Shown here: one piece after another, positions 16,373-27,614 of the stretch | How the letters are laid out: every line of letters starts with the position of its first letter | Position numbering within the stretch: position 1 is the stretch's first letter | From: Hyphobacterium sp. CCMP332 | Lineage (GTDB): Bacteria > Bacteroidota > Bacteroidia > Cytophagales > CCMP332 | Assembly (NCBI GenBank): GCA_014323545.1 | Contig: CP058647.1 | Location: forward strand, 2,458,001 to 2,522,000 | DNA: 64,000 nucleotides | Direction: 5' to 3' | Notes under the pieces: model-generated | The model's database searches: none | Told to the model about the DNA's origin: nothing | The model's input: the letters and a program-made list of their open reading frames with translations, nothing else | Made by a program: the position numbers and the translations under genes

Positions 16373-17409
16373 TATTTGATATTCGCTCTATTTAAAGCTC
16401 GTTGATAACGATTGGCGTTGTTAATGTGTTCTCTGATGGTACTCGCAAAATTGTGATATCCCGAGAAATCTTCTTTAGCGCAAAAATAGTAATAGTTATG
16501 ATCTTCGGCATTTAATACTGCATCAATTGAAGAAATTGAAGGTAAATTTATCGGTCCCGGAGGAAGTCCCTGATTTTTATAGGTATTATATGGTGAGTCA
16601 ATATCCTTGTGAACATTTAAAACCCTTTTTAACTGAAAATTTCCGGTTGCAAATACCAGAGTGGGATCTGCCTGTAATGGAATGCCTTTTTTTAATCTGT
16701 TTAAATAAACACCTGCAATTTTTGATTTTTCATCGTTCCAACGCGTCTCTGCCTGGACGATAGAAGCTAAAATACTAACCTCATCTCTTTTTAAGTTGAT
16801 TTTTGCCGCTTTATCAATTCTTACTTCATTCCAAAAATGTTGATACTCTCTTTGCATTCGATCGCATAGCTCTTCCGGATTTTGTTGCCAATACATTTCA
16901 TAAGTATTTGGAATAAATAAATTCACAATTGTAAAAGTGTCCTTACCATATTTTCTGCAAAACTCAGGATCCCGAAGTTTTGCTTCGAGTAGCTCCGGAT
17001 CCATTTCAATGTATTTACAAATTTTTTCGCAAAGGTCTTTTTTAGTTCTTATGTTGTTAAATGTCACCGTCACAGGAACCTGAATACCTGCTCTTAGCTT
17101 TCTTACAATATCTATATTGTTAGAATTTGGACTGATCAAATACCTACCTGATCGCACCTTATCTTGATAATCTAGAACTTTTGACACAAATGAAAATGAA
17201 AGAGCATCACTTAATACTTCATCTTCATTCATTTGGGATACCAGCTCTTTAAATAATGTCCCTTTCTCTATTTCAAGATAATAGGGCTTATTCTGGCCTA
17301 CAAGGAAATTAGCGGCAAAGAATACCTGATAAAAATAAAATGTGAATGATATTATCATTACACCTGAAAATAAAAGTACAAGCGGCAGTCGCGCTTTTTT
17401 AGCTTTCAT
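16372..17409 (-). CDS. mltG: Endolytic murein transglycosylase MltG
   Basis: A 345-residue MltG. One N-terminal TM anchor (about residues 8-31) is followed by a LysM-like region and the YceG catalytic domain. The catalytic Glu lies in SIVQAETRW (about residue 217), followed by the family signature AGVYLNRLKKGIPLQADPT and a NLPSISSIDAVLNA segment. MltG cuts nascent peptidoglycan strands on the periplasmic face of the inner membrane and sets glycan chain length. It is the first gene of the mltG-thioesterase-brkB operon on the minus strand. The divergent YciO-type gene begins 112 bp upstream. Confidence 0.93.
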   Translation of the reverse strand: MKAKKARLPLVLLFSGVMIISFTFYFYQVFFAANFLVGQNKPYYLEIEKGTLFKELVSQMNEDEVLSDALSFSFVSKVLDYQDKVRSGRYLISPNSNNIDIVRKLRAGIQVPVTVTFNNIRTKKDLCEKICKYIEMDPELLEAKLRDPEFCRKYGKDTFTIVNLFIPNTYEMYWQQNPEELCDRMQREYQHFWNEVRIDKAAKINLKRDEVSILASIVQAETRWNDEKSKIAGVYLNRLKKGIPLQADPTLVFATGNFQLKRVLNVHKDIDSPYNTYKNQGLPPGPINLPSISSIDAVLNAEDHNYYYFCAKEDFSGYHNFASTIREHINNANRYQRALNRANIK

Positions 17410-17521
17410 GTCACAAAATTAGATCAAAATAGACTCTTAAAATAAAATCAAATATTTTAAACCAAAAATCAGTTGATTGTTTGACTTGAACACTCCTTAA
17501 CCATATATTTAATGCAATATT

Positions 17522-18145
17522 ATGGAAGCAGAATTGTTAAAAATTCATCCCGTTAATCCAGAACAAAGAAAAATAGATCAGGTTGTTGAAGCGCTTGAAC
17601 TGGGAGCACTTATTGTATACCCTACGGATACAGTCTATGGTATTGGTTGTGATATCTATAATTCCAAAGCCATTACAAAGCTGATTCAGGTATTAGGTAT
17701 TAAGGGAAAACAAATGAATCTTTCGTTTATCTGCAATGATCTGAGCCATATTTCTGAATATGTTAAAGGACCTGATAATACTTCATTTAAGCTAATGAAG
17801 AAATATTTGCCCGGTCCTTTTACCTTTATTTTGGAATCCAGTTCGAGAGTGCCAAAAATTTTAAATGTCAAAAAGAAAACTGTTGGAATTCGAATTCCGG
17901 ACAATAATATAATTCGTCAATTGGTCAGGTCGCTTGGAAATCCCATAATTACTTCTTCATTAAAGCTGGATGATGATATTGTAGAATACCCTACGGATCC
18001 GGCTGAGATTTTCGAAATGTATAAAAACAAAGCTGATGTTATTATTGACGGGGGATATGGTCATAACGTTCCATCAACTATTATCGATTGCACTACACCG
18101 AAATACGAAATTATCAGACAGGGCCTGGGAGAAATTTATCTGTAA
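17522..18145 (+). CDS. Sua5/YrdC/YciO-domain protein, YciO type
   Basis: A 207-residue YrdC-fold protein. The binding loop [12 protein letters not shown] (about 33-44) and the [13 protein letters not shown] segment mark the family. TsaC/Sua5 members make threonylcarbamoyl-AMP for t6A37 tRNA modification. The full-length layout, with the N-terminal [13 protein letters not shown] and the phrases [14 protein letters not shown] and GVGDV-like GLGEIYL, resembles E. coli YciO more than TsaC. YciO's physiological role is less certain. I therefore do not assign tsaC. The last 10 bp overlap the end of the convergent GWxTD gene. Confidence 0.82.
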   Translation: MEAELLKIHPVNPEQRKIDQVVEALELGALIVYPTDTVYGIGCDIYNSKAITKLIQVLGIKGKQMNLSFICNDLSHISEYVKGPDNTSFKLMKKYLPGPFTFILESSSRVPKILNVKKKTVGIRIPDNNIIRQLVRSLGNPIITSSLKLDDDIVEYPTDPAEIFEMYKNKADVIIDGGYGHNVPSTIIDCTTPKYEIIRQGLGEIYL

Positions 18146-19608
18146 TCCTGACTTGGGTCTTCACTGAACATCATTTTGCTCGAAATTTCTTGCTTCCAGT
18201 TTGGGTTGCTAATCTCACCTATGGCTGTTGAATGAACAATTTCATAGTTAAAATTAGCACGGTTGGTCTGAGCAAAAACAAATTGAACATTGCTTTGTGG
18301 TTGAGGTTCGGTAACTGAATAATAAATCCATTTTTCATATGGAATTATTGCATTGTTAATGGCACTTCTCGACATATCAGAAAACTCATCGTCAATACGG
18401 TTGGGCTTTCCATATTGAATATAGACTCTTCCGCGATCTGTTTGATATCCGGGCATGGTCTGCGTCTTGTATTTCCTTTCTACAATTTCAACCCGGTCTT
18501 TATATTCTAAAAATAAGATTCTTGCATCTTTATCTTTAGTTTCTCTTTTCTGAAAGAAGTAGCACAAGAAATTAATTTTCTGTTTTTCATCCCCTGAATT
18601 TACTACCGCTTCTGCGAAGGCCCTTTCATTTTGTTTTGCCATAGGCATTAATGCATCCACCAGGAAATCAAGGTTTTTCATATTAATGGTTTCAGCAATT
18701 TGACAGGGGTCATAATTGTTGGAGTCGAGTTCTATGGCTTTTTCATCTTCATTTTCAACAATCAAATCGGGATGAAAACGCTGGAAATATTTCTCTTTTG
18801 AATAAAGTGAATTATTGGTGCGATCCTTGATTTCCAAAACCAGGTTATAATCACCTGATGGTACTGGAGATAAATCTATTTCTGCTAATACAGGATTAAC
18901 GCCATCAGCCTTAAGTTTTTTGAAAATACCTGTTTTGTCAATTTTTTCTCCCGTTCTGGCATTTGTAATACGCGCTTCAAGTAAATACGTAGCATCTTTT
19001 CCAATGACCTCATCCGAGTTATACACTTCGAGATAAAAGATATAGCGATCATCTGCTTTTGCAAAGAAGTTTGAATTTCTTGAAATCATTTCTATTCCAT
19101 TTTTTACGTTTGGAGCTTGTTTTTTAGATGATTTATAGGATTTTAAATTTTGAATATCACTCATCTGCAACAAGGCATTATCAAAACCTATTTTTACAGG
19201 AAAGTTTACACTTAGATTCGAAGGCTCCCCACTGGCCAGATCGCTTGCATAAAGGAAAAATGAATATTCACCAACCGGAAGAATTACTCTGTGCTGAGTT
19301 AGATATTCCTCAGTTTTTAAACTTATTTCGGAATTTGGAGAATTCGATAAGCGATAAGAGTCGATAAAAACAGTATCATTTTGCTTTACCATTCCGGCAA
19401 TGACTTTTACTTCAGATACCAGTTTTCCCTCTGAGCTTTTTCTGTGTGTTAAAGTGTTGGCCGGAAAGCTTAAATAGTACTCAAATAATCCCAAAGAATC
19501 ATTGGCCTTGAAATTACAATAGTCCAGCGTAGCAGCTATTCCCTGTGAGTAAGTTTCATTTGAAATGAAAAATGAAATTGAAAGGATCAGAAGTAGTTTT
19601 TTAATCAT
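18136..19608 (-). CDS. GWxTD-domain exported protein
   Basis: About 490 residues from the ATG at 19608. A TTG seven codons upstream is less likely because the signal peptide ([21 protein letters not shown]) starts at the ATG. The C-terminal third carries the GWxTD-domain pattern found across Bacteroidota: [22 protein letters not shown], then GKPNRIDDE and YEKWIYYS. The signature Trp is Tyr here (GYQTD). The middle is beta-rich and resembles surface or periplasmic adaptor modules. The function of the family is unknown. It is divergent from wbqC (62 bp apart) and convergent with the YciO-type gene (10-bp overlap). Confidence 0.85.
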   Translation of the reverse strand: MIKKLLLILSISFFISNETYSQGIAATLDYCNFKANDSLGLFEYYLSFPANTLTHRKSSEGKLVSEVKVIAGMVKQNDTVFIDSYRLSNSPNSEISLKTEEYLTQHRVILPVGEYSFFLYASDLASGEPSNLSVNFPVKIGFDNALLQMSDIQNLKSYKSSKKQAPNVKNGIEMISRNSNFFAKADDRYIFYLEVYNSDEVIGKDATYLLEARITNARTGEKIDKTGIFKKLKADGVNPVLAEIDLSPVPSGDYNLVLEIKDRTNNSLYSKEKYFQRFHPDLIVENEDEKAIELDSNNYDPCQIAETINMKNLDFLVDALMPMAKQNERAFAEAVVNSGDEKQKINFLCYFFQKRETKDKDARILFLEYKDRVEIVERKYKTQTMPGYQTDRGRVYIQYGKPNRIDDEFSDMSRSAINNAIIPYEKWIYYSVTEPQPQSNVQFVFAQTNRANFNYEIVHSTAIGEISNPNWKQEISSKMMFSEDPSQDYR

Positions 19609-19670
19609 ATTTGTTTTCAAAGACTTCAAAGCTATTAAGATAACCGTTTTTAATCAATTTGAATTCATAC

Positions 19671-20297
19671 ATGAACAAGGATTTCATCATTTTACCATCT
19701 TATCTGCTTCCGCCAAAATCTTATTTTGACCAAATAAAAGTAGCAAAGAGGCTAATTATCAATGATCTTGAGGTATATAAAAAACAAAGTTTAAGAAATC
19801 ATTTTGATATTTTGACATCTCAGGGCCCACTTATGATTACATACCCTGTGCAGAAACCCTGGAGAGGAAAATCTATAAGAGATATTAAAATAGACAAAAC
19901 ACAAAAATGGTTAAAGAATCACTGGAGATCAATTAAAACTGCATATGGTAAGGCTCCCTTTTTTGAGTACTATTCAGATTATTTTGAATCGCTAATAAAA
20001 AATCCACCTGATAACCTTCTTGAATTTAACCTTCAACAGCTAAGCATATGTTTAAAAATTTTGGGAATAAATAAGAAAATGCTTCTCCTAAGTGAGGAAA
20101 AATCTAATTTATTGAATACATCTCAATTCGAGTTGGAAATGGAACGATTTAAAAATTGGGATGTTTATTTTAGTCAGAAACAAGACGAATTGGCATACCA
20201 ACAGCAATTTGGCAATGATTTTGTTGATGGATTGAGCATAATTGATTTGATTTTTAACCAGGGACCGGAATCAGTATTGTATCTAAAAAAGACTTAA
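19671..20297 (+). CDS. WbqC-family protein
   Basis: A 208-residue cytoplasmic protein of the WbqC family: LPSYLLPPKSYFDQIKVAK, QSLRNHFDILTSQGPLMITYPVQ, LKNHWRSIKTAYGKAPFFEYY. Members are often found in O-antigen and glycan loci and are thought to act in sugar-nucleotide or acyl transfer, but the chemistry is not established. The ATG at 19671 is preferred over a TTG four codons upstream. Here the gene is away from any glycan cluster, between a GWxTD gene (divergent) and clpC. Confidence 0.85.
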   Translation: MNKDFIILPSYLLPPKSYFDQIKVAKRLIINDLEVYKKQSLRNHFDILTSQGPLMITYPVQKPWRGKSIRDIKIDKTQKWLKNHWRSIKTAYGKAPFFEYYSDYFESLIKNPPDNLLEFNLQQLSICLKILGINKKMLLLSEEKSNLLNTSQFELEMERFKNWDVYFSQKQDELAYQQQFGNDFVDGLSIIDLIFNQGPESVLYLKKT

Positions 20298-20413
20298 ACA
20301 AAATTTGGTAACTGTGCGTTTTTTAATCTGATCTTACATATATAAATTGTGCGTAGCATTAAAAAGAATTAAATGTTACCTTTACCTAAGGCCATTAAGC
20401 CGTATTAATATTT

Positions 20414-22948
20414 ATGGAAGCAAAATTTTCAAATAGAGTAAAAGAAGTCATTTCATTAAGCAGAGAAGAAGCATTGCGTTTGGGCCATGATTATATTGGT
20501 ACCGAACACTTATTGCTTGGCATGATTCGCGAGGGTGAAGGAATGGCTGTTTCCTTGCTCAAAAAATTAGGGGTATCACTGGACGAACTTCGCATGTCAA
20601 TCGAACAGGCAACCATGGGAACGGCTTCTCAAAACATTAAGAATCTTTCAAATATTCCTCTGACAAGGCAGTCAGAAAAAGTCTTAAAAATCACCTATTT
20701 AGAGGCTAAAATTTTTAAAAGTGAGCTCATCGGCACAGAACATTTATTGCTGTCCATTTTAAGAGATGAAGACAATATTGCCACACAAATCCTTGAAAAA
20801 TTTGACGTCAGCTATGATGTCGTAAAAGAGTTATTGGAATATCACCATCAAAACCCGGTTTCTAGTCAGGAAACTGAAGATTCGGATGAGGATTCAAGCA
20901 AATTCTTTGGTGGCGGAGGCGGAAAAGGCGAAAACCCAAAATCAGGTGCAGAAAAATCAAAAACGCCTGTTTTAGATAACTTTGGAAGAGATTTAACAAA
21001 GTTAGCAGAGACCGATAAACTCGATCCTATTGTTGGAAGAGAGAAGGAAATTGAGCGTGTTGCTCAAATATTAAGCCGTAGAAAGAAAAACAATCCAATA
21101 CTCATAGGTGAGCCGGGAGTTGGTAAAACCGCAATAGCTGAAGGCCTAGCACTTAGAATTGTTCAGAAAAAAGTTTCAAGGGTATTATTTGGCAAAAGAG
21201 TGGTTACCCTGGATCTCGCGTCATTGGTGGCAGGAACAAAATATAGAGGTCAGTTTGAAGAAAGAATGAAAGCAGTTATGAATGAGCTTGAAAAAGCTAC
21301 CAATGTCATTCTTTTCATTGATGAACTTCATACAATAGTTGGAGCAGGAGGAGCAAGTGGCTCATTAGATGCTTCAAATATGTTTAAACCGGCCTTGGCC
21401 AGAGGCGAGATACAATGCATTGGTGCGACAACTTTGGACGAATACCGTCAGTATATTGAAAAAGATGGCGCGCTGGCAAGAAGATTTCAGGTAGTGATGG
21501 TTGATTCTACTTCTGTTGAAGAAACCATTGAAATCCTTAACAATATCAAAGAAAAATACGAAGATCACCACAATGTAAATTATACGCCTGAGGCTATAAA
21601 TGCATGTGTAAAATTGTCTGATAGATATATTAGCGATAGGTTCTTACCGGATAAGGCCATTGACGTTTTAGATGAAACAGGTGCCAGAGTTCATTTAAAT
21701 AATATCCATGTACCCGATAGTATAGTGAAGCTTGAAGAGGCAATTGAAAATGTAAAAAAAGAGAAAAATAAAGTTGTAAAAAGCCAAAAATACGAAGAGG
21801 CTGCACAACTGAGGGATAAGGAAAAAAAGCTTCTGGAGCAATTGGATATCGCGAAAAACGATTGGGAGGAAGAAACCAAAAAAAGAAAATACACTGTCGA
21901 TGAGGAAAATGTGGCAGAAGTAATTGCCATGATGACCGGAATACCTACTAAACGAGTTGCTGAAAAAGAAAGCTCCAAATTGAAAGATATGGATAAAGAC
22001 CTCTCGGGTAAGGTTATCGGGCAGGAAGAGGCAATTAGAAAACTGACTAAGGCAATTCAAAGAACAAGAGTAGGTCTTAAAGATCCGAAAAAACCAATTG
22101 GTTCATTTATATTTTTAGGGCCAACCGGTGTTGGTAAAACAGAACTGGCAAAAGTCCTGTCTACTTATTTGTTTGATAAGGAAGATTCGCTTGTGCGAAT
22201 AGATATGAGCGAATACATGGAGAAATTCTCTGTATCGCGACTTGTCGGAGCACCTCCGGGATATGTGGGATATGAAGAAGGCGGTCAATTAACAGAAAAA
22301 GTAAGAAGGAAGCCTTATTCGGTTGTCTTATTGGATGAAATTGAAAAAGCCCATCCAGATGTCTTTAATATTTTATTGCAAGTGCTGGATGATGGCATAC
22401 TTACAGATGGACTCGGAAGGAGAGTAGATTTTAGAAATACGGTGATCATCATGACTTCTAACATTGGAGTAAGGGATCTCAAAGATTTTGGTATGGGCAT
22501 TGGATTTAATACACAATCCAGACAATCGAACCAGGATGATATTGTAAAAGGAACCATACAGAAAGCCTTGAAGAAAACTTTTTCCCCGGAGTTTATCAAT
22601 AGGCTTGACGATATAATTGTCTTTAATTCACTGGAAAAAGAGCATATATTCAGAATTATTGATAATGCTTTAGAAACGGTATTCAATAGGATAGATGCCA
22701 TGGGGTATGGTGTTGAATTAACGGTTAAAGCCAAAGAGTTTTTATCTGAAAAAGGATACGATCCACAGTTTGGAGCTCGGCCTTTAAATAGAGCTATTCA
22801 GAAATATCTTGAAGATGCAATTGCTGAAGAGATACTGAAAGGCGATATAAATGAAGGCGATATCTTATCTGCTGATTATAAAGAAGGTGCTGAAAACCTT
22901 ACAATTAAGATCAAGAAAAAGAAGAAAAAGGAACAACCAAAAGAATAG
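20414..22948 (+). CDS. clpC: ATP-dependent Clp protease ATP-binding subunit ClpC
   Basis: An 844-residue Hsp100 unfoldase. Two Clp_N repeats (about 1-145: [12 protein letters not shown] and [12 protein letters not shown]) are followed by AAA+ module 1 (Walker A GEPGVGKT about 232; Walker B LFIDELH), a UVR-type coiled middle segment ([17 protein letters not shown], about 456-472), and AAA+ module 2 (Walker A GPTGVGKT about 569; [11 protein letters not shown]). An IGF loop ([10 protein letters not shown]) fits ClpP docking, and a ClpB-type small domain precedes a Lys-rich tail. It feeds proteins into ClpP. No clpP or adaptor gene is nearby. A TACCTTTA element about 30 bp upstream resembles a -7 promoter. 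A strong terminator follows. Confidence 0.95.
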   Translation: MEAKFSNRVKEVISLSREEALRLGHDYIGTEHLLLGMIREGEGMAVSLLKKLGVSLDELRMSIEQATMGTASQNIKNLSNIPLTRQSEKVLKITYLEAKIFKSELIGTEHLLLSILRDEDNIATQILEKFDVSYDVVKELLEYHHQNPVSSQETEDSDEDSSKFFGGGGGKGENPKSGAEKSKTPVLDNFGRDLTKLAETDKLDPIVGREKEIERVAQILSRRKKNNPILIGEPGVGKTAIAEGLALRIVQKKVSRVLFGKRVVTLDLASLVAGTKYRGQFEERMKAVMNELEKATNVILFIDELHTIVGAGGASGSLDASNMFKPALARGEIQCIGATTLDEYRQYIEKDGALARRFQVVMVDSTSVEETIEILNNIKEKYEDHHNVNYTPEAINACVKLSDRYISDRFLPDKAIDVLDETGARVHLNNIHVPDSIVKLEEAIENVKKEKNKVVKSQKYEEAAQLRDKEKKLLEQLDIAKNDWEEETKKRKYTVDEENVAEVIAMMTGIPTKRVAEKESSKLKDMDKDLSGKVIGQEEAIRKLTKAIQRTRVGLKDPKKPIGSFIFLGPTGVGKTELAKVLSTYLFDKEDSLVRIDMSEYMEKFSVSRLVGAPPGYVGYEEGGQLTEKVRRKPYSVVLLDEIEKAHPDVFNILLQVLDDGILTDGLGRRVDFRNTVIIMTSNIGVRDLKDFGMGIGFNTQSRQSNQDDIVKGTIQKALKKTFSPEFINRLDDIIVFNSLEKEHIFRIIDNALETVFNRIDAMGYGVELTVKAKEFLSEKGYDPQFGARPLNRAIQKYLEDAIAEEILKGDINEGDILSADYKEGAENLTIKIKKKKKKEQPKE

Positions 22949-22953
22949 TATGA

Positions 22954-22979
22954 AGCCCTGATTTTTTCAGGGCTTTTTT
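22954..22979 (+). terminator. Rho-independent terminator of clpC
   Basis: AGCCCTG / CAGGGCT stem with a T-rich loop and five trailing T. It overlaps the last codon of the convergent protease gene. Confidence 0.85.
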
Positions 22980-25476
22980 ATTCAATTATTATTTTTCTTG
23001 TGTCTGAATTTGTATTGGTAGAGAATTTCAAAATATAAATACCATTGGGTAAAGATGAGATATCAATACTAATCATAGTAGCATTACTGATAACATTTTT
23101 TAATAATTGTCCCTCTACATTCAACAGTTGAATTAATAATTCTTCATTGTTGTAATTTTTAATATTTAAAATTTCTCTCGCAGGATTTGGGAAGATTTTT
23201 ATTTTGCTGGCAATCTCAAATGAATTTAAGCTCGACGATTTTTCAACTCTGAATGCCCTGTCCACATAAATACTATCTGAGCCAAATACATTAGAAACTT
23301 TTAAACTTATATCATACCAACCTTCGGTCTGAAGAACAAATTCAACATTTTGCGAGGTAAAATTAGAGGAAGAAGAATCAGAACTTAGCAGCCACTCCCA
23401 GGTGTCAGGGAAATTGCCTGAAAAATCTTGAATAAAAACCGTATCTCCTGTATTAAATAAGGTATCTGATACTTGAAAATTAGCAATCGGTATTTGCAAC
23501 ACTGTATTTGTATCTAAACATAACCTGTATGTTACAGAACAACCATTTGGCATTTGGGATCCCGTACAATTTCCAAAGGCACCCGATGCTGTGAAATAAA
23601 TGGAATCGTTAAATTCAATATTGAAAAAACCCCCACCGGTTAGGCCATCACCCCAACTGTCATAAACAGTAAAATCATAACAACCGGGACTCAAACAAAA
23701 TAAAAAAGAATCCAGGACATTGGCTTGAAAACTGGCTTCATTAAAAAGTACAAGTCCATTTGTGTCAGCAATTTCCAGATTAAGTTCTTCCGGCCAATTA
23801 TCGGCAAACATTTTAAAAGTCACTTCATTTCCATCAATAATTGAGAAGGATTTAGATTTCAAATTATTACATTGATTATAATCGGCTTGCCCGTTGACTG
23901 TTAATATTTCACCAATCAGGGTATAATTCCCCGGTAAAAAGTTGATGGTATCTAATTGAATGATTGCTTCCAGTCCCGGTAAGAGTATTCCCGTCCATGC
24001 CAGTGTATCCGGTGATTGCCCTTGGATTTCCCAGGATAATTCCAGGGATGCAATGGTATCAGTGCCCTTATTTCTAATGCTAATTTGAGGCACCTGTATG
24101 CGATAACAAGAGTTTTCATCGGGAGAACTTATTTTCCCTATAGAAGCTTCAAGTGTGGGTGTAAAAGTAAAATAGTTTCCACCTAGCGTGTCATTTGGCC
24201 CCTGAGAAGGATCTAACCAATCTGAGAGACGTGCTGAACTATTACTTCCTTTTACCCAGCTGTACGAAAACTTCCCATACCAGTCGCTGGTAATATTTGT
24301 GCATGAAGCATATCCTCCATGAAGTTGGCCTACAATCTGCTTGTCGGTATTAAAAAGCGGAGATCCGGATGAGCCCCCTTCTGTGGTCCCGTCGTCCCAT
24401 GCGGGGATGCGCCAATGCGTTTCATTGGTATCTATGTTTGATGAAAGGTAGTCCGTAGATTCTGTACTTTGATAAGAAAAACTTATTTTTTTTATATCTC
24501 CGCTGGGATGATGAATAGCAACAGCTGTATCTGTACTTGTATTTATATTTGACCATCCTGAATAAAACACGTTGTATGCCAGAGGTGGCCTGCTATCTAA
24601 TTCCAGAAGGGCAAAATCACTAGTTGCGGATGTCGCTACCAAACTGGCGCCACTTACAATTTGATTGGTTGGCCCGTCGATATTGGCACAGCTAGGACTT
24701 TGATAATTAAAGTAAAACATCCAGTTACTGACCCCGGCGCCTGTCAGACAATGATTTGCTGTTAAAAAATATGGTGTTCCATCTTCACAGGTATTATTAA
24801 TCATAGCACCACTACACCAGCGTGTTCCACCAGCCAGAACTATCATGGCAACGCTGTTTGTTTGATCGACCCAATCTAATCCCTCAGGACAATTAACATT
24901 ATTATTACATGGTCCTGAATCACCAAAGAGGAAGAAATTCTTATATCCGTGAATCACACTGCTGATTTCAATTTTGGGATCCGGCGAGGAGATTGGTGAA
25001 TTGTATTCTAAAACCAGTTTTTCACCTGGGATTAAACCTGTGGCAAATTCAGGGTTTTCATCAGTATTGTTTGAAGAAGTAAAAGCACCTAAAAGATAGC
25101 TGCGGTCTTTATTGTATAAAAATAATTTACCACCTTTTGGAATCCTGAAATCACTGTATATCAAATTAATGCTGAACGCCTCTGGACAAAGGAGCTCGAG
25201 TCTCCACACTTTTGTTTCATCATTAATAATTTCTTTAGTAGAAGAATTAGCAATGGAAATAGAAACTTCATGAGCTTTTCCAAAACGCATCGGGCGATTG
25301 CGCAATTGATCAAGGCTGTCCTCAAGCAACAATCTTTCAACATTGACTTTTGGAAGCTCAATGCTATTCACTTTTTCTTGAAGCACATTATCAAAAGAAA
25401 GTGGTGAGCTTTTTTCGGAAATTTGTGCAAAAACCCGAGTGCCCAGCAAGAAAAATATAATCAGCAAATATCTCAT
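22978..25476 (-). CDS. T9SS-secreted trypsin-fold serine protease
   Basis: An 832-residue secreted protease. A signal peptide (1-17) and a pro-region (18-190) precede a chymotrypsin-fold domain (about 200-430) with the catalytic His in LTANHCL (about 243), Asp in SDFALLELD (about 286) and Ser in GSSGSPLF (about 369). The many Cys and the layout resemble lysyl endopeptidase-type enzymes of Bacteroidota. Beta modules follow (about 440-660), then a PKD-like domain (about 665-745, DTWEWLLSSD) and a type A T9SS sorting domain (about 755-832, IFPNPAREILNI). It probably digests protein outside the cell. Its ATG follows the stop of the VWA-like gene by one base, so the two form a transcriptional unit. 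Confidence 0.92.
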   Translation of the reverse strand: MRYLLIIFFLLGTRVFAQISEKSSPLSFDNVLQEKVNSIELPKVNVERLLLEDSLDQLRNRPMRFGKAHEVSISIANSSTKEIINDETKVWRLELLCPEAFSINLIYSDFRIPKGGKLFLYNKDRSYLLGAFTSSNNTDENPEFATGLIPGEKLVLEYNSPISSPDPKIEISSVIHGYKNFFLFGDSGPCNNNVNCPEGLDWVDQTNSVAMIVLAGGTRWCSGAMINNTCEDGTPYFLTANHCLTGAGVSNWMFYFNYQSPSCANIDGPTNQIVSGASLVATSATSDFALLELDSRPPLAYNVFYSGWSNINTSTDTAVAIHHPSGDIKKISFSYQSTESTDYLSSNIDTNETHWRIPAWDDGTTEGGSSGSPLFNTDKQIVGQLHGGYASCTNITSDWYGKFSYSWVKGSNSSARLSDWLDPSQGPNDTLGGNYFTFTPTLEASIGKISSPDENSCYRIQVPQISIRNKGTDTIASLELSWEIQGQSPDTLAWTGILLPGLEAIIQLDTINFLPGNYTLIGEILTVNGQADYNQCNNLKSKSFSIIDGNEVTFKMFADNWPEELNLEIADTNGLVLFNEASFQANVLDSFLFCLSPGCYDFTVYDSWGDGLTGGGFFNIEFNDSIYFTASGAFGNCTGSQMPNGCSVTYRLCLDTNTVLQIPIANFQVSDTLFNTGDTVFIQDFSGNFPDTWEWLLSSDSSSSNFTSQNVEFVLQTEGWYDISLKVSNVFGSDSIYVDRAFRVEKSSSLNSFEIASKIKIFPNPAREILNIKNYNNEELLIQLLNVEGQLLKNVISNATMISIDISSLPNGIYILKFSTNTNSDTRKIIIE

Positions 25477-25477
25477 T

Positions 25478-27556
25478 CTAGTAAGTTCCCGAATATTTTC
25501 TGATGAACCATTCGATTGTAATCAGTAATAATCCAACAAAGAATATCCAATATAAAGATATGAAATCGATATTGACTTCCCTGCTATGGATTATTCCTTT
25601 GCTTTCATTCCCAAGAATTTGATCAATATTTTCTTCATTTATACTTGTGAAAAAATCACCGCCGTTGCTTTCTGCCAATCGTTTCAATAAATTAAAATCA
25701 GCCTGTGAACTTAATAATTCAAGTTCCATTTTTCGAATTGAAAACTGACCTTTCACTTGGTAGTTTTTATTATCTACTTCAGTATTGGCATTATAGCTAT
25801 ATATACCGGGCTCAAGCCCTTTAATACCAAATTCCCGGTCTTTGCTATTTGTGAAATTATATTCTGTTACTGCACCTGATTCGTTTCTGACTTTCATTTG
25901 AATCTTATTCCCAAATATGGGCTCGAATATATCATTGTATATTTCCGATTCAAAAAACACCGTATTGCTTTCATAAAGATCGTCTTCATTTTTTATTCTG
26001 ATTCTAAATTTGCGCTTGTCTTCCTTTAGAGAAAGAAATTGAACCATTTTATTAATAAGTGCATCAGTAAATTCAAAATTTTCGTTTATAGAATATTCGT
26101 GCATTCTCCAGGCCCATAAGCCATCGCCCAAAAGCATTCCGAATTTATTATTTGAGACTTGTTGAATAGCTAAAAGTGGCTTACCTGTATTGATTCTATT
26201 GACAGCCTGGTACAGGATTATTTCAGACCCTTCCCCGAGTTCAAAATTGGCAAAGGGGACTTCTATTGGCGGTAGTTTTGGAATGAGCTGCTCAGTGTTA
26301 TCAGGTAATTTGAATTTTTGAAAATCCGGATTTATATATGGATTAACGTCATCCATTTGACGGACTCTGGCATTAATATTTATTCCCTTAAATTCCCTGT
26401 TTAGGTTGTAATAATCACTGGATGGCCCCAATATAAACCAAATTGGAACTTCTTTTTCAATAAATTTTCGGACGTAAGCATTTCCTACATTTTGAAGATT
26501 AGGGATTTGATGCATAATTACCAGGTCAAATTTTTCTTCCGGCATTACCTCAGTCGCCAGAGAAACACTTATGACATCGTAATTCAAACTTTTTGAAAGT
26601 GCATCTTTTATTGCTTTTATGTCAGGATGTGGATTCAATGATAATACAAGCACTTTATCCTTTCCATCTATAATTTCTAAATAAATATCTCTTACATTGT
26701 TTTCCTGTCTTTTTGGATCTTCATTTTGGGCTATCGCCTTAATCCGCAATCGCTGTTGACCCGTATTTTTGGCCAAAACCTTGAAGTTGGTCGATTTTAA
26801 GCTTTCATTCTGTTTAAAGATTAATGTTTCTTCCTTTAGAACAGTGCCACTACTTAGAATTTGAACCTTCACATTGGTATTTTCAAAGCCATTTTGTTGT
26901 ATGGATACCTTAATTGGAAAGTAATTATCGAGGAAAGCCACTTCATTATACTGGATATCATTTATCCATACATCCTTAACTGTTGATGTATCACCCAGTC
27001 CAAGTGTTGAAATTCGATTGGAATATTGCATATATAATGGTGAAACACCGCGATTAAAAAGGCCATCCGATATCAATAAAATGCCGCTTAAGTTTCGATT
27101 TTCATATCTTTTATCAATATTTTTCAACATAGAAGAAAGATCGGTTTTCTTTGAATCGAATGTCAGACTATCGTTTATATCAAGGACTTCATCATTGAGA
27201 TTTACTATTTCAAGACTTATATCCCGTTCAAGTGCTGATTTTTTTAAGCTTTGAAATGAATTATTTAATATTTCAAGTGGTTCAGTTTCTAAATAAGTGC
27301 CTAATGAACTTGAGTTATCCAAAGCAATCACAAAAGCAGGCTTTTCTATTCGATTTTCGAAATGCTTAATTATGGGATTGATTAACAAAATAAAAAGTAG
27401 AGTAAATAGTACAAATCTTAGTGCAAAGAGTACAATTCTTATATTTTTACTTATCCTTTCTTCTTTTCGATAAAGCAATAAACTCAATAATGCAGCGAGA
27501 ATTATTGCGGGAATAAGAAGCAATGGAGAATATTCGAAAGTAAGTGAGAAATTCAT
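25478..27556 (-). CDS. Membrane protein with VWA-like domain (BatA-like N-terminus)
   Basis: A 692-residue inner-membrane protein. Two N-terminal TM helices (about 10-24 and 40-64) precede a von Willebrand A-like domain with a partial metal site (ALDNSSSLG, about 80-88) and a later ISDGLF. A glutamine-amidotransferase-like Rossmann segment follows (about 300-460: VLVLSLNPHPDIKAI and VPIWFILGPSSD), then beta-rich modules and one C-terminal TM helix (about 668-685). This is the layout of a common Bacteroidota family of unknown function related to the BatA/BatB 'aerotolerance' proteins. Adjacent by one base to the secreted protease. The divergent metalloprotease gene starts 58 bp upstream. Confidence 0.8.
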   Translation of the reverse strand: MNFSLTFEYSPLLLIPAIILAALLSLLLYRKEERISKNIRIVLFALRFVLFTLLFILLINPIIKHFENRIEKPAFVIALDNSSSLGTYLETEPLEILNNSFQSLKKSALERDISLEIVNLNDEVLDINDSLTFDSKKTDLSSMLKNIDKRYENRNLSGILLISDGLFNRGVSPLYMQYSNRISTLGLGDTSTVKDVWINDIQYNEVAFLDNYFPIKVSIQQNGFENTNVKVQILSSGTVLKEETLIFKQNESLKSTNFKVLAKNTGQQRLRIKAIAQNEDPKRQENNVRDIYLEIIDGKDKVLVLSLNPHPDIKAIKDALSKSLNYDVISVSLATEVMPEEKFDLVIMHQIPNLQNVGNAYVRKFIEKEVPIWFILGPSSDYYNLNREFKGININARVRQMDDVNPYINPDFQKFKLPDNTEQLIPKLPPIEVPFANFELGEGSEIILYQAVNRINTGKPLLAIQQVSNNKFGMLLGDGLWAWRMHEYSINENFEFTDALINKMVQFLSLKEDKRKFRIRIKNEDDLYESNTVFFESEIYNDIFEPIFGNKIQMKVRNESGAVTEYNFTNSKDREFGIKGLEPGIYSYNANTEVDNKNYQVKGQFSIRKMELELLSSQADFNLLKRLAESNGGDFFTSINEENIDQILGNESKGIIHSREVNIDFISLYWIFFVGLLLITIEWFIRKYSGTY

Positions 27557-27614
27557 TCTGTAATGGTAAAAATACTAGGCCGTGAAATTTTATGATCTGT
27601 TTTTATAATGATTA